A stretch of 64,000 nt of DNA from Mycobacterium sp. 852002-51057_SCH5723018 (GCF_001667035.1 NZ_LZIR01000041.1:1-64000), one strand, 5' to 3'. Counted from the first letter of the stretch, positions 44,352 through 52,689 are shown. The notes: generated by a model not told the origin, from the sequence alone. Program-made: numbers and translations.

Positions 44352-44891
44352 ATGCGCCTGCAGCCGCTGCCGGCCGATGAGTGGGACGAGTCGGTCGAGC
44401 AGGCACTGTCCGGCATGCTGCCCCCGGAACGGCGCAACCCCCGGGATGCCGGCACCCTCATGTCCACGCTCGTGCGTCACCCGAAACTTGCCCGCGCCTT
44501 TTTGCGGTTCAGCGGCTATCTGCTGTACGGCTCCACTCTCCCGGCGCGCGTCCGCGAGCAGGCGATCCTGCGTATCGCCCATCGGCGCAACTGCGCCTAC
44601 GAATGGACGCACCACATGAAGATCGCGAAGGAGGCGGGACTGTCGGAAGCCGACATCGCCGCCGCCCGAACCGGTGAGGCGAACGACGCGTTCGACCGCG
44701 CCGTATTTCACGCCGTCGACGAGCTGGACGAGAAATCCAATCTCTCCGACCAGACGTGGGCCGCTCTGTGCGAACGGCTGGACGAACGTCAGCGGATGGA
44801 CTTGATCTTCACCATCGGTGGCTACAACGCACTCGCGATGGCTATCAACACTTTTGGCGTCGAGGTCGAGCCCGACCAACAAGGAAGGTAG
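44352..44891 (+). CDS. Carboxymuconolactone decarboxylase family protein
   Basis: This 179-residue CMD/AhpD-like protein has LPARVREQAILRIAHRRNCAYEWTHHMKIAKEAGL, in which CAYEWTHH replaces the CxxC redox pair of AhpD. The start is taken at the ATG at 44352 after AGGAG; an ATG seven codons earlier is possible. It leads the operon with a Rieske oxygenase and an amidohydrolase. Its role may be to handle a lactone or carboxylated intermediate. Confidence 0.86.
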   Translation: MRLQPLPADEWDESVEQALSGMLPPERRNPRDAGTLMSTLVRHPKLARAFLRFSGYLLYGSTLPARVREQAILRIAHRRNCAYEWTHHMKIAKEAGLSEADIAAARTGEANDAFDRAVFHAVDELDEKSNLSDQTWAALCERLDERQRMDLIFTIGGYNALAMAINTFGVEVEPDQQGR

Positions 44892-44897
44892 GAAACA

Positions 44898-46190
44898 TTG
44901 GCCCACTTCGCGAAACCAGCCGCGGGAAGCTGGACTGAGAATTACCCCGAACTGGGGACCGCGCCGGTCGACTACACCGATTCGATCGATCCGGCCTTCT
45001 TTGAGGCCGAGCGCGAGGCGATCTTCAAGAAGACCTGGCTCAACGTCGGCCGGGTGGAGCGGCTTCCGCGCACGGGCAGCTACTTCACCAAGGAACTGCC
45101 GTCGGCGGGCCCGGGCATGTCGGTGATCATCGTCAAGACCAAGGACGGCTCGGTCAGGGCGTTTCACAACGTGTGCCGCCACCGCGGAAACAAGCTGGTT
45201 TGGAACGACTATCCGCACGAGGAAACGTCGGGCACCTGCCGCCAGTTCACCTGCAAGTACCACGCTTGGCGCTACAGCCTCGACGGTGATCTGACCTTCA
45301 TCCAGCAAGAAGATGAGTTCTTCGACGTCGACAAGAGCCAGTACGGACTGGTGCCGGTGCGCTGCGAGCTCTGGGAAGGGTTCATCTTCATCAACCTCGA
45401 CCAAAACGCCAAGCCGCTCGCCGACTACCTCGGCCCGCTGGCCAAGGGCATCGAGGGCTACCCCTTCCACGAGATGACCGAGACCTACTCCTACCGGGCC
45501 GAGGTCGGCAGCAACTGGAAGCTGTTCATCGACGCGTTCGCCGAGTTCTACCACGCGCCGGTGTTGCACCAGGGGCAGTACACCAAGGAAGAAGCCGCCA
45601 AGATCATCAAGTACGGCTTCGAGGCGCTGTACTACGAGCTGGCGAGCCCGCACGGGATGATCTCCACCTGGGGCGGCCAGGCGCCGCCCGCCGACATGTC
45701 GATGGTCAAACCCATGGACCAGGTGTTGCGCAGCGGGCTGTTCGGTCCTTGGGACAAGCCGGAGGTCATCGAGAACCTCGATCAGCTCCCGCCGGGCGTG
45801 AACCCGAAGAAGGTGACGCAGTGGGGCATCGACTCGTGGCACTTCTATCCGAACTTCATGCTGCTGATCTGGGAGCCGGGCTGGTTCCTGACCTATCACT
45901 ATTGGCCGACGGCGGTCGACAAGCACATCTTCGAGTGCACGCTGTATTTCGTCCCGCCGAGAAACGCGCGGGAGCGGTTGGCCCAGGAGCTGGCGGCGGT
46001 CACGTTCAAGGAATACGCGCTGCAGGACGCCAACACCCTGGAAGCGACCCAGACCATGATCGGCACCCGCGTCGTCAGAGATTTTCCGCTGTGCGACCAG
46101 GAAATCCTTCTCCGCCATCTGCACAAGGTGACCGGCGATTACGTGGCCGGCTGGAAAAAGGAGGTGGTCACCAATGGCGCTTCCCGCTGA
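44898..46190 (+). CDS. Rieske non-haem iron oxygenase, alpha subunit
   Basis: This 430-residue oxygenase has a Rieske centre with C93-x-H95 and C119-x2-H122 (CKYHAW). The catalytic iron is bound by His219 and His224 in AEFYHAPVLH. The residue usually bridging Rieske and iron sites is Asp; here it is Glu216, as in carnitine-oxygenase-type enzymes. It starts at a TTG. No reductase or beta subunit lies beside it. The stand-alone Rieske protein at 25447 or the NuoF-like flavoprotein at 27268 could supply electrons, but this is inference. Confidence 0.92.
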   Translation: MAHFAKPAAGSWTENYPELGTAPVDYTDSIDPAFFEAEREAIFKKTWLNVGRVERLPRTGSYFTKELPSAGPGMSVIIVKTKDGSVRAFHNVCRHRGNKLVWNDYPHEETSGTCRQFTCKYHAWRYSLDGDLTFIQQEDEFFDVDKSQYGLVPVRCELWEGFIFINLDQNAKPLADYLGPLAKGIEGYPFHEMTETYSYRAEVGSNWKLFIDAFAEFYHAPVLHQGQYTKEEAAKIIKYGFEALYYELASPHGMISTWGGQAPPADMSMVKPMDQVLRSGLFGPWDKPEVIENLDQLPPGVNPKKVTQWGIDSWHFYPNFMLLIWEPGWFLTYHYWPTAVDKHIFECTLYFVPPRNARERLAQELAAVTFKEYALQDANTLEATQTMIGTRVVRDFPLCDQEILLRHLHKVTGDYVAGWKKEVVTNGASR

Positions 46191-46497
46191 ATTCGCCGAC
46201 CTGGAGCCCTATCTGGACTGGGACCTGGCCACCGAGCCGGAGCGCTACGCCAAGCGGCTGGCCTCTACGATGACCGAGATGCAGGCGTTCTACGACGCGG
46301 CGTTCCCGCGCCTCAACGATGCCATCGAGTTTTGCGACAAGTTCCCGATCGACGACCTGCCGGAAGACGCGCGGACCCTCATGCACCTGATGCAGTCGCT
46401 GGTGATGGTGTCGTTCCCGATCGAGGCATGGAAGCAGCCGCGGGTGCCCGACAGCGGCGCGGCGTGGGTCGAACTGATTCGGGAGCCGGTGATCTGA
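46174..46497 (+). CDS. Small conserved protein overlapping the Rieske gene
   Basis: This 107-residue acidic, mostly helical protein starts MALPAEFADLEPYLDWDLATEPERYAKRLASTMTEMQAFYD. It overlaps the Rieske oxygenase by 17 bp and is followed three bases later by the amidohydrolase. I recognise no family. Tight coupling suggests it is an accessory subunit or chaperone of the oxygenase. Confidence 0.75.
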   Translation: MALPAEFADLEPYLDWDLATEPERYAKRLASTMTEMQAFYDAAFPRLNDAIEFCDKFPIDDLPEDARTLMHLMQSLVMVSFPIEAWKQPRVPDSGAAWVELIREPVI

Positions 46498-46500
46498 CAG

Positions 46501-47751
46501 GTGCTGACGCTCAAGGCCGCCGGGCTGCTCGACGTTGACGCCGGTGAGATCCTTCGGCCCGGCATCCTGCAGATCGACGGCGACCGGATCACCGGTGTCG
46601 GTGGTGACGGCGCCTCGATCCAAGGCGAGCTGATCGACCTGGGCGAGGCGATCCTGCTGCCCGGGCTGATGGACATGGAGGTCAACCTGCTGATGGGCGG
46701 ACGCGGGGAAAAGCCCGGCCTGTCCCAGGTGCAGGACGACCCGCCGACGCGCCTGCTGCGCGCGGTCGGCAATGCCCGCCGCACGCTGCGCGCCGGGTTC
46801 ACCACCGTGCGAAACCTCGGGCTGTTCGTCAAGACCGGTGGCTACCTCCTGGATGTCGCGCTGGGCAAGGCCATCGACGCGGGCTGGATCGAGGGGCCGC
46901 GCGTGGTGCCGGCCGGTCACGCCATCACACCCACCGGCGGGCATCTGGATCCGACGATGTTCGCCGCGTTCGCGCCGCACGTGCTCGACCTGACGGTCGA
47001 AGAAGGTATCGCCAACGGAGTCGACGAAATCCGCCGGGCGGTGCGTTACCAGATCAAGCATGGCGCCGAGCTGATCAAGGTCTGCTGCTCGGGCGGGGTG
47101 ATGTCGCTGACGGGACCGCCTGGCGCGCAGCACTATTCGGACGAGGAACTGCGCGCGATCGTCGACGAGGCGCATCGGCGCGGGCTGCGCGTCGCCGCGC
47201 ACACGCACGGGGCCGACGCGGTCAAGCATGCCGTCGCGGCCGGTATCGATTGCATCGAGCATGGCTTCCTCGTCGACGACGAAGCGATCGCGATGATGGT
47301 CGAGCACGACACATTTCTGGTGTCCACCCGGCGCCTGGCCGAGGGCATGGACGTTTCGCACGCCCCGCCCGAGCTCCAGGCCAAGGCCGCCGAGATGTTC
47401 CCCAAGTCGCGCGCCTCGATTCTGGCCGCCCACAAAGCCGGCGTGAAGATAGCGGTGGGCACCGACGCTCCCGCGATCCCGCACGGTCGCAACGCCGATG
47501 AGCTTGTCACGCTGGTGGAATGGGGCCTGCCCCCGCTGGCGGTGCTGCGGGCGGCGACGGTGACCGCGGCGGAACTCATCAATTCCACCGATCGGGGGCG
47601 GCTCGCGCCCGGCCAGCTCGCCGATGTCATCGCGGTGCCGGGAAACCCATTGGAAGACATAACGGTTACTCGCAACGTCGGCTTCGTCATGAAAGGCGGG
47701 AAGGTCTATGTCGGCACATCAACAAACCAAAAGCGCGCCCACCAGAACTGA
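46501..47751 (+). CDS. Amidohydrolase family protein with altered metal site
   Basis: This 416-residue imidazolonepropionase/prolidase-like amidohydrolase has the layout N-terminal beta-sandwich, barrel, C-terminal sandwich. The first metal motif, normally HxH, reads MDMEVNL, with Glu60 and Asn62. The other ligands are present: Lys193 (LIKVCCSGG), His234/His236 (AAHTHG), His254 (IEHGF) and Asp322 (VGTDAPA). It starts with a GTG. It may bind one metal instead of two or have a changed reaction. The SnoaL-like gene overlaps its end by 44 bp. Confidence 0.9.
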   Translation: MLTLKAAGLLDVDAGEILRPGILQIDGDRITGVGGDGASIQGELIDLGEAILLPGLMDMEVNLLMGGRGEKPGLSQVQDDPPTRLLRAVGNARRTLRAGFTTVRNLGLFVKTGGYLLDVALGKAIDAGWIEGPRVVPAGHAITPTGGHLDPTMFAAFAPHVLDLTVEEGIANGVDEIRRAVRYQIKHGAELIKVCCSGGVMSLTGPPGAQHYSDEELRAIVDEAHRRGLRVAAHTHGADAVKHAVAAGIDCIEHGFLVDDEAIAMMVEHDTFLVSTRRLAEGMDVSHAPPELQAKAAEMFPKSRASILAAHKAGVKIAVGTDAPAIPHGRNADELVTLVEWGLPPLAVLRAATVTAAELINSTDRGRLAPGQLADVIAVPGNPLEDITVTRNVGFVMKGGKVYVGTSTNQKRAHQN

Positions 47752-48154
47752 CGATTTAGTCGAGATCCAGCAACTGCTCGCCCGCTACGCGGTCACCATC
47801 ACCCAGGAAGACATCGACGGCCTCATCGCCGTCTTCACCCCCGACGGCACCTATAGCGCCTTCGGTGATACCTACCGGTTGGACCGATTCCCGGAGCTGG
47901 TGGCCGCCGCGCCAAAGGGCTTGTTTCTTACCGGGACGGCGGTGGTCGACCTCGACGGGGATTCGGCGAGCGGGACCCAGCCGTTGTGCTTCATCGACCA
48001 TGCCACTCACGACATGCGCATCGGCTACTACCGCGACACGTACACCCGCACCGCCGACGGTTGGCGGCTGAAGACCCGTGCCATGACCTTCATCCGCCGC
48101 AGCGGCCTGCACGACTCGGGGCGCCCGCACGCCGTGGGGCGCCCCACGCCGTGA
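47708..48154 (+). CDS. SnoaL/NTF2-like protein
   Basis: This 148-residue cone-shaped NTF2-fold protein (EIQQLLARYAVTITQEDIDGLIAVFTPDGTYSAFG) has the usual length for SnoaL-like enzymes, often used as isomerases, hydratases or dehydratases. It overlaps both neighbours (44 bp upstream, GTGA downstream). Acidic residues in IDGLIAVFTPDGTY could be catalytic; the exact reaction is unknown. Confidence 0.88.
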   Translation: MSAHQQTKSAPTRTDDLVEIQQLLARYAVTITQEDIDGLIAVFTPDGTYSAFGDTYRLDRFPELVAAAPKGLFLTGTAVVDLDGDSASGTQPLCFIDHATHDMRIGYYRDTYTRTADGWRLKTRAMTFIRRSGLHDSGRPHAVGRPTP

Positions 48155-49248
48155 ACGTCGAGCAGTTTCGGGCCGACCTGCGTTCGTGGCTCGACCAAAA
48201 CGACCTGACGCCCGGGCCGGACCACTCGCTGCAAGCCCAGATGCGACAGCTCGCCCGGGTCCACCGGGCCCTCTACGACGCCGATTGGATGCGCTACGGC
48301 TGGCCCGTCCAGGTCGGCGGCTTGGGTGGGCCAGCGCTGCTGCGCGCGATCGTCGGCGAGGAGGTGGTAGGCCGCCGGCTGGCCGAACCGGGGCCCTACT
48401 CGATGGTGGAAGTGCTCGCGCCGACGATGATCGATTACGCGCCAGCCGAACTCGCTGCGGAAATGGTGCCGCGGCTGCTCAGCGGCCAAGAACAATGGTG
48501 CCAGGGCTTTTCCGAACCGGGTTCCGGCAGCGACCTGGCGTCGCTGTCCACCCGCGCGACCCCGGATGGGGACAACTGGATTGTCAACGGGCAAAAGGTC
48601 TGGACCAGCTTCGCGCAGTTCTCGACCCGATGCATCCTGCTCACCCGGACGGCACCCGGCCACGACGGGATCACCGCGTTCTTCGTCGACCTGGACACCC
48701 CGGGTATCACCGTCCGGCCGCTGCGCACGATGCATGGGGTCGACGAGTTCTGCGAGGTCTACTACGACGACGTGGTGATCCCGTCGAGCCGGATGCTCGG
48801 CCGGCCCGGAGACGGGTGGCGGCTGGCGATGGACCTGCTGCCCTACGAGCGCTCCACCTGCTTCTGGCAGCGGATCGCCTACCTGTATTCCCGATTCGAC
48901 GCCCTCATCACCGAAGCGCAGGACCCCGACGAACACGATGAGTATGAGCTCGGCTCAGCCTATCTCGCGCTGCACACGTTGCGCTGCCGATCCCGCCGCA
49001 CCCAACACCGGCTCCGCGACGGAGCGCGGCTGGGCCCCGACACCTCCGTCGACAAAGTGCTGCTGGCCACCGCCGAGCAACGCCTCTATGACACCGTCCG
49101 CGACCTGCTGCCCGGGGTGCTCGAGCTGGACGACACCCCGTGGCGGTCGGAGTACCTGTACTCGCGCGCGGCCACCATCTATGGCGGTACCGCCGAGATC
49201 CAGCGCAACATCATCGCCCGCCGGCTGCTCGACCTCGGGAAGGAGTGA
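48151..49248 (+). CDS. Acyl-CoA dehydrogenase, long subunit
   Basis: This 365-residue acyl-CoA dehydrogenase has CQGFSEPGSGSDLASLSTR, WIVNGQKVWTSFAQFSTR and the C-terminal GGTAEIQRNIIARRLLDLGKE. The GTG at 48151 overlaps the SnoaL stop (GTGA). It is followed three bases later by a short acyl-CoA dehydrogenase, so the two probably form a heteromer, as in mycobacterial steroid-CoA dehydrogenases. Confidence 0.91.
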   Translation: MNVEQFRADLRSWLDQNDLTPGPDHSLQAQMRQLARVHRALYDADWMRYGWPVQVGGLGGPALLRAIVGEEVVGRRLAEPGPYSMVEVLAPTMIDYAPAELAAEMVPRLLSGQEQWCQGFSEPGSGSDLASLSTRATPDGDNWIVNGQKVWTSFAQFSTRCILLTRTAPGHDGITAFFVDLDTPGITVRPLRTMHGVDEFCEVYYDDVVIPSSRMLGRPGDGWRLAMDLLPYERSTCFWQRIAYLYSRFDALITEAQDPDEHDEYELGSAYLALHTLRCRSRRTQHRLRDGARLGPDTSVDKVLLATAEQRLYDTVRDLLPGVLELDDTPWRSEYLYSRAATIYGGTAEIQRNIIARRLLDLGKE

Positions 49249-49251
49249 ATC

Positions 49252-50073
49252 GTGGATCCCTCGGCTGACCCAGAATCACTGCGCCTGCTGGGCGATTCGG
49301 TGCGAACGACCATGGTTGCGGCCTCGGGCGCAAAGCTCGACGCGGCGCTGACCGACTTGGGCTGGCTCGACATGCTCGACGAAATGCCCGATACCGCAAT
49401 ACCCTTGGTGTTCCGTCTGCTCGGCGAGACCGGGTCGCACGCCCCCGTGCTCAACGACGTGGTGCTGCGCGCTGCCGGCGCCGCGCCGGGCGGTACCCTC
49501 CCACTGCCGTTCACGGGTGGCTCCTGGGTGGTGTGGGAGCGCGGCGACGGCGCCAGCTCGGCACTAGACGGCGAGCTGCCGTTAAACCATGTGGCGCACG
49601 GCGATTCCATCTCGCCGGTCGCGCTGGGCGTTGGACGGCTGGCAGTGGGCTGGTGGCTGATCGGCACCAGCCGGGCGATGCTGTCGCTGGCGCGCCAGCA
49701 TGCCGTCGACCGCGTCCAATTCGGCCGCCGCATCAGTTCGTTCCAGGCGATCCGACACCGGCTGGCGGAGACGCTCGTCGCGATCGAGGGAGCGGAGGCG
49801 ACGCTGGACGCCGCCACCGCGCAGCCGGACGATCCTGTGGGCCTGGCCTCCTTGTTGGCCAAGGCCGCGGCCGGGCAGGCGGCGCTGACCACCGCGCGGC
49901 ACTGCCAGCAGGTGCTGGGCGGCATCGGCTTCACCGCTGAGCACCAGCTGCATCACCACGTCAAGCGGTCGCTGATCCTGGACGGCCTGCTCGGCAGCGC
50001 ACGAGAGCTAACCCGGCAGGCCGGAGCGGCGTTGCGCGCCAAGGGATTCGCGCCTCGGTTGGCCCAGCTGTAG
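49252..50073 (+). CDS. Acyl-CoA dehydrogenase, short subunit
   Basis: This 273-residue protein lacks most of the N-terminal acyl-CoA dehydrogenase domain but keeps DRVQFGRRISSFQAIRHRLAE and QQVLGGIGFTAEHQLHHHVKR. It is even shorter than the subunit at 18599. The start is GTG. It pairs with the long subunit in front of it to make an alpha-beta enzyme. Confidence 0.88.
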   Translation: MDPSADPESLRLLGDSVRTTMVAASGAKLDAALTDLGWLDMLDEMPDTAIPLVFRLLGETGSHAPVLNDVVLRAAGAAPGGTLPLPFTGGSWVVWERGDGASSALDGELPLNHVAHGDSISPVALGVGRLAVGWWLIGTSRAMLSLARQHAVDRVQFGRRISSFQAIRHRLAETLVAIEGAEATLDAATAQPDDPVGLASLLAKAAAGQAALTTARHCQQVLGGIGFTAEHQLHHHVKRSLILDGLLGSARELTRQAGAALRAKGFAPRLAQL

Positions 50074-50169
50074 CGGCCTAGCCTCCTCGAGCCCCACCGG
50101 TCACTTCAATCACCGGACGCCGGGTGGGGCTGCGCTAGACTCGTCTCGCCGCCCAGAGGACAGGACGCG

Positions 50170-50433
50170 ATGAGCCACCCCGACGCACCCCGGAACGAGG
50201 TCGGTGTCGCCTCGCTGCTGGTCGGCCTCGTCGCGCTCGGCACCTGTTGGCTTCTGATCGGGGTGCCCTTCGGCATCGCGGCGGTGATCACCGGAGATGT
50301 CGCGCGCAGACGCGTGCAGCGCGGCGAAGCAAACAATCCCCGAATCGCCATGGCGGGCATGGCATTAGGGGCGGTATCGATCGCGGCAGGCCTCGTCGCG
50401 ATCAGTTACTACGCCTGGCTGGACGCCCGCTAG
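50170..50433 (+). CDS. DUF4190-type small membrane protein
   Basis: This 87-residue protein has two hydrophobic segments around a GVPFGIAAVITGDVARRRV loop and a GMALGAVSIAAGLVAI second helix, the DUF4190 layout. It starts at the ATG at 50170 after CCAGAGGACAGGACG. It is convergent with and overlaps by a few bases the acyl-CoA dehydrogenase at 50430. The role is unknown. Confidence 0.8.
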   Translation: MSHPDAPRNEVGVASLLVGLVALGTCWLLIGVPFGIAAVITGDVARRRVQRGEANNPRIAMAGMALGAVSIAAGLVAISYYAWLDAR

Positions 50434-51617
50434 TTTCGCGGCAGACCCAGTACCCGTTCGGCGATGATGTTCCGCTGAATTTCGGAAGTGCCGCCGGCGA
50501 TCGTCGCGGCGAAGGTGCGCGCGTATCGGTCGAACCAGCTTTGGTAGTGGCTGTCCAGGTCCAGCGCGGCGACCGGGGCGGTGACCGCGCGGTGGACGAG
50601 CCCGTCGGCACCCGCGGCGTTCAGCGCGTCTTCGCAGGCACGTTGCAGCGCATCCGAACCGAGCAGCTTGAGCACGGATTGGCCGGGAACGTCCTCTTCC
50701 CCGCGAGCGGCGCGGGCCAGGGCAGCCGACCCGAGCAGCCGCATCGCCTGGGCGTCCATCACCAGAGTGGCGTAGCGATCGCGCTCGACCGATCCCGAAG
50801 GCTCGAAATCAGCTGTCAGCGCACGCAACAAGTCGACGTATCCCGTCCACAGCATGATGCGTTCGTGGCCGAGGGAACCGGTCGCCACCCGCCAGCCCTC
50901 ATTGAGCTGACCCACCAGGTTCTCGACCGGCACCCGGGCGTCGGTGAAAAATACCTCATTGAAGTCGACGTCATCGCTGTCACAGACCGACGCGAACGGA
51001 CGGCACACCACCCCCGGGGTGTCGGTCGGGATCATTAATGCGCTGATGCCCTTGTGTTTTGGCTTGTCCGGATCGGTGCGCACGAAAGCCAACAACACAT
51101 CGGCGTCATGGGCGCCGGACGTCCACACCTTCTGCCCGTTCACCACGAAGAAGTCGCCTTGCGAATCTGAGTGGCGCACCGCCCGGGTTTTCACGGAAGC
51201 CAGGTCCGAGCCCGCGCCGGGCTCGCTCATCCCCAGCGAGGCGGTGATCTCGGCGCGCAAAATCGGCACCGCCCATCGCTGCCTTTGCTGCGCGGTGCCG
51301 AACGCCAACAACGACGCCGCGATGATGCCCACGCCCTGCGGATTGAAACTCTGGGAGATACGCCGCCGCCCCAACTCTTCCAAGTACACGTATTGCTGCA
51401 ACAGCGTGGCGTTGCGCCCACCGAACTCGGGGGGGTTGCCGGGCAGCAGCCAGCCACTGTCGAACAGCAGCCGCTGCCAGCGGCGAGCCCACTCCGGAAC
51501 ATGCGAACTGGACCGGGGCCGCTCCCCCGCCTCCGCGTCGGGCGGCAAATGCTCGTCCAGAAACTCCACAAATTCGGCGCGGAACGCCTCGACGTCACTG
51601 TCAAAGGTCAGTTGCAC
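50430..51617 (-). CDS. Acyl-CoA dehydrogenase (paralogue of 17440-18615)
   Basis: This 395-residue acyl-CoA dehydrogenase is strikingly similar over its length to the protein at 17440-18615: QLTFDSDVEAFRAEF, RWQRLLFDSGWLLPG, FGGRNATLLQQ and the end GGTSEIQRNIIAERVLGLPRN. It has no short partner next to it. The start is GTG. A perfect GAGAAT-box lies 83 bp upstream, between it and a divergent TetR gene. Confidence 0.93.
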   Translation of the reverse strand: MQLTFDSDVEAFRAEFVEFLDEHLPPDAEAGERPRSSSHVPEWARRWQRLLFDSGWLLPGNPPEFGGRNATLLQQYVYLEELGRRRISQSFNPQGVGIIAASLLAFGTAQQRQRWAVPILRAEITASLGMSEPGAGSDLASVKTRAVRHSDSQGDFFVVNGQKVWTSGAHDADVLLAFVRTDPDKPKHKGISALMIPTDTPGVVCRPFASVCDSDDVDFNEVFFTDARVPVENLVGQLNEGWRVATGSLGHERIMLWTGYVDLLRALTADFEPSGSVERDRYATLVMDAQAMRLLGSAALARAARGEEDVPGQSVLKLLGSDALQRACEDALNAAGADGLVHRAVTAPVAALDLDSHYQSWFDRYARTFAATIAGGTSEIQRNIIAERVLGLPRN

Positions 51618-51699
51618 GGCACTCCCGGGAGGGTGGTTTCCGGATTCTCGGTGACCGCGCGATCCGCTCTTACGATTAAGCTTCCGTACACGCGTCTAA

Positions 51700-51714
51700 G
51701 AGAATAGTATTCTC
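51700..51714. promoter_or_regulatory. Perfect GAGAAT-box between acyl-CoA dehydrogenase and TetR
   Basis: GAGAAT-AGT-ATTCTC sits in the 153-bp gap between divergent genes, 83 bp from the acyl-CoA dehydrogenase start and 57 bp from the TetR start. This is the arrangement expected of an autoregulating TetR and its neighbour. Confidence 0.75.
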
Positions 51715-51770
51715 GTCGTGCGAAAGTTACAATCTCCGAAACAGCTTCCGCAAGGGGGTCGAGCGCAGCG

Positions 51771-52487
51771 ATGGCACGGCGTTCTCCGGTAGAGTCCAAT
51801 CATGTTCTCCCCACGCGGCAATCCCCTGAGCCGCCCGTGACGAACCCAAGCGAAGAGCCGGCCTGGAAGCAGCGCGCCGTCGAGCGGTCCATCAAAACCG
51901 CGAAACTGCGGGCGGCTCAACGCGTTCAACGCTTCCTCGACGCCGCGCAGGCGATCATCATCGAGAAGGGCAGCACCGACTTTACCGTCCAGGAGGTCGT
52001 GGACCGGTCCCGCCAGTCGCTGCGGAGCTTCTACCTGCAGTTCGATGGCAAACACGAGCTCCTCCTCGCGCTGTTCGAGGACGCGTTGAGCCGGTCCGCC
52101 GACCAGATCCGCGCCGCCACCGAAAGCCACACCGATCCGCTGGAGCGGTTGAAGGTCGCCGTCGAGCTGTTGTACGAGGCGTCGCGTCCCGATCCGACGG
52201 CTAAGCGACCGCTGTTCACCGACTTTGCGCCGCGGTTGCTGGTTACTCATCCCGCCGAGGTCAAGATCGCACACGCGCCGCTACTGGCGTTGCTGACCGA
52301 GCTCATGGAGGCCGCCTGCGACGCGGGCACGCTGCGCGCCGACATCAATCCGAAGCGAGTCGCCGCCATGACCATGCAGACCGTCATGTTCATCGCGCAG
52401 TCCAGCGGCGGCTCCGATGACGCGACGGTCCACCCCATCACCGCCGACGAGGTATGGGACTTCTGCTCACGCGGATTCGTCGGCTAG
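51771..52487 (+). CDS. TetR-family regulator, candidate GAGAAT-box repressor
   Basis: This 238-residue TetR-family protein has a long basic N-terminal lead (about 40 residues) before the HTH domain (FTVQEVVDRSRQSLRSFYLQFDGKHELLL). A helical effector domain follows. A perfect GAGAAT-box lies 57 bp upstream and a near-perfect one 57 bp downstream of its stop. This makes it the best candidate for the regulator of the boxes across the island. The effector ligand is not predictable; acyl-CoA thioesters are common for such repressors. Confidence 0.88.
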   Translation: MARRSPVESNHVLPTRQSPEPPVTNPSEEPAWKQRAVERSIKTAKLRAAQRVQRFLDAAQAIIIEKGSTDFTVQEVVDRSRQSLRSFYLQFDGKHELLLALFEDALSRSADQIRAATESHTDPLERLKVAVELLYEASRPDPTAKRPLFTDFAPRLLVTHPAEVKIAHAPLLALLTELMEAACDAGTLRADINPKRVAAMTMQTVMFIAQSSGGSDDATVHPITADEVWDFCSRGFVG

Positions 52488-52543
52488 CGGCCGCCGCTCC
52501 TCGATCGAAAAGGTGAGCAAATAGCGCACCCGACTTTCGCTGC

Positions 52544-52558
52544 GAGAATCTGGTTCTC
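52544..52558. promoter_or_regulatory. GAGAAT-box (14/15 match) before P450
   Basis: GAGAAT-CTG-GTTCTC differs at one base from the perfect form. It lies 132 bp upstream of the P450 start, in the 202-bp gap after the TetR gene. Confidence 0.55.
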
Positions 52559-52689
52559 CGATATCTAGAACTGCAAGTAGCCAAAACGGATTCGCCGTTG
52601 ACACTCGTTGGTCGCTGATGACAGAGTTCAGATGCGGCACGAATCCGCGATCCGGGGGACGCGGTTCCGGCGAGAGGTGATTGATACCC

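Noticed and set aside
44277..46124. A 615-codon minus-strand open frame over the Rieske oxygenase
   Set aside because: The plus-strand Rieske and CMD genes carry conserved ligands. The antisense frame is an artefact of high third-position GC.
51789..51806. A partial GTTCTC half-site inside the TetR coding start
   Set aside because: It has only one half-site and lies within the gene, so I did not count it among the boxes.
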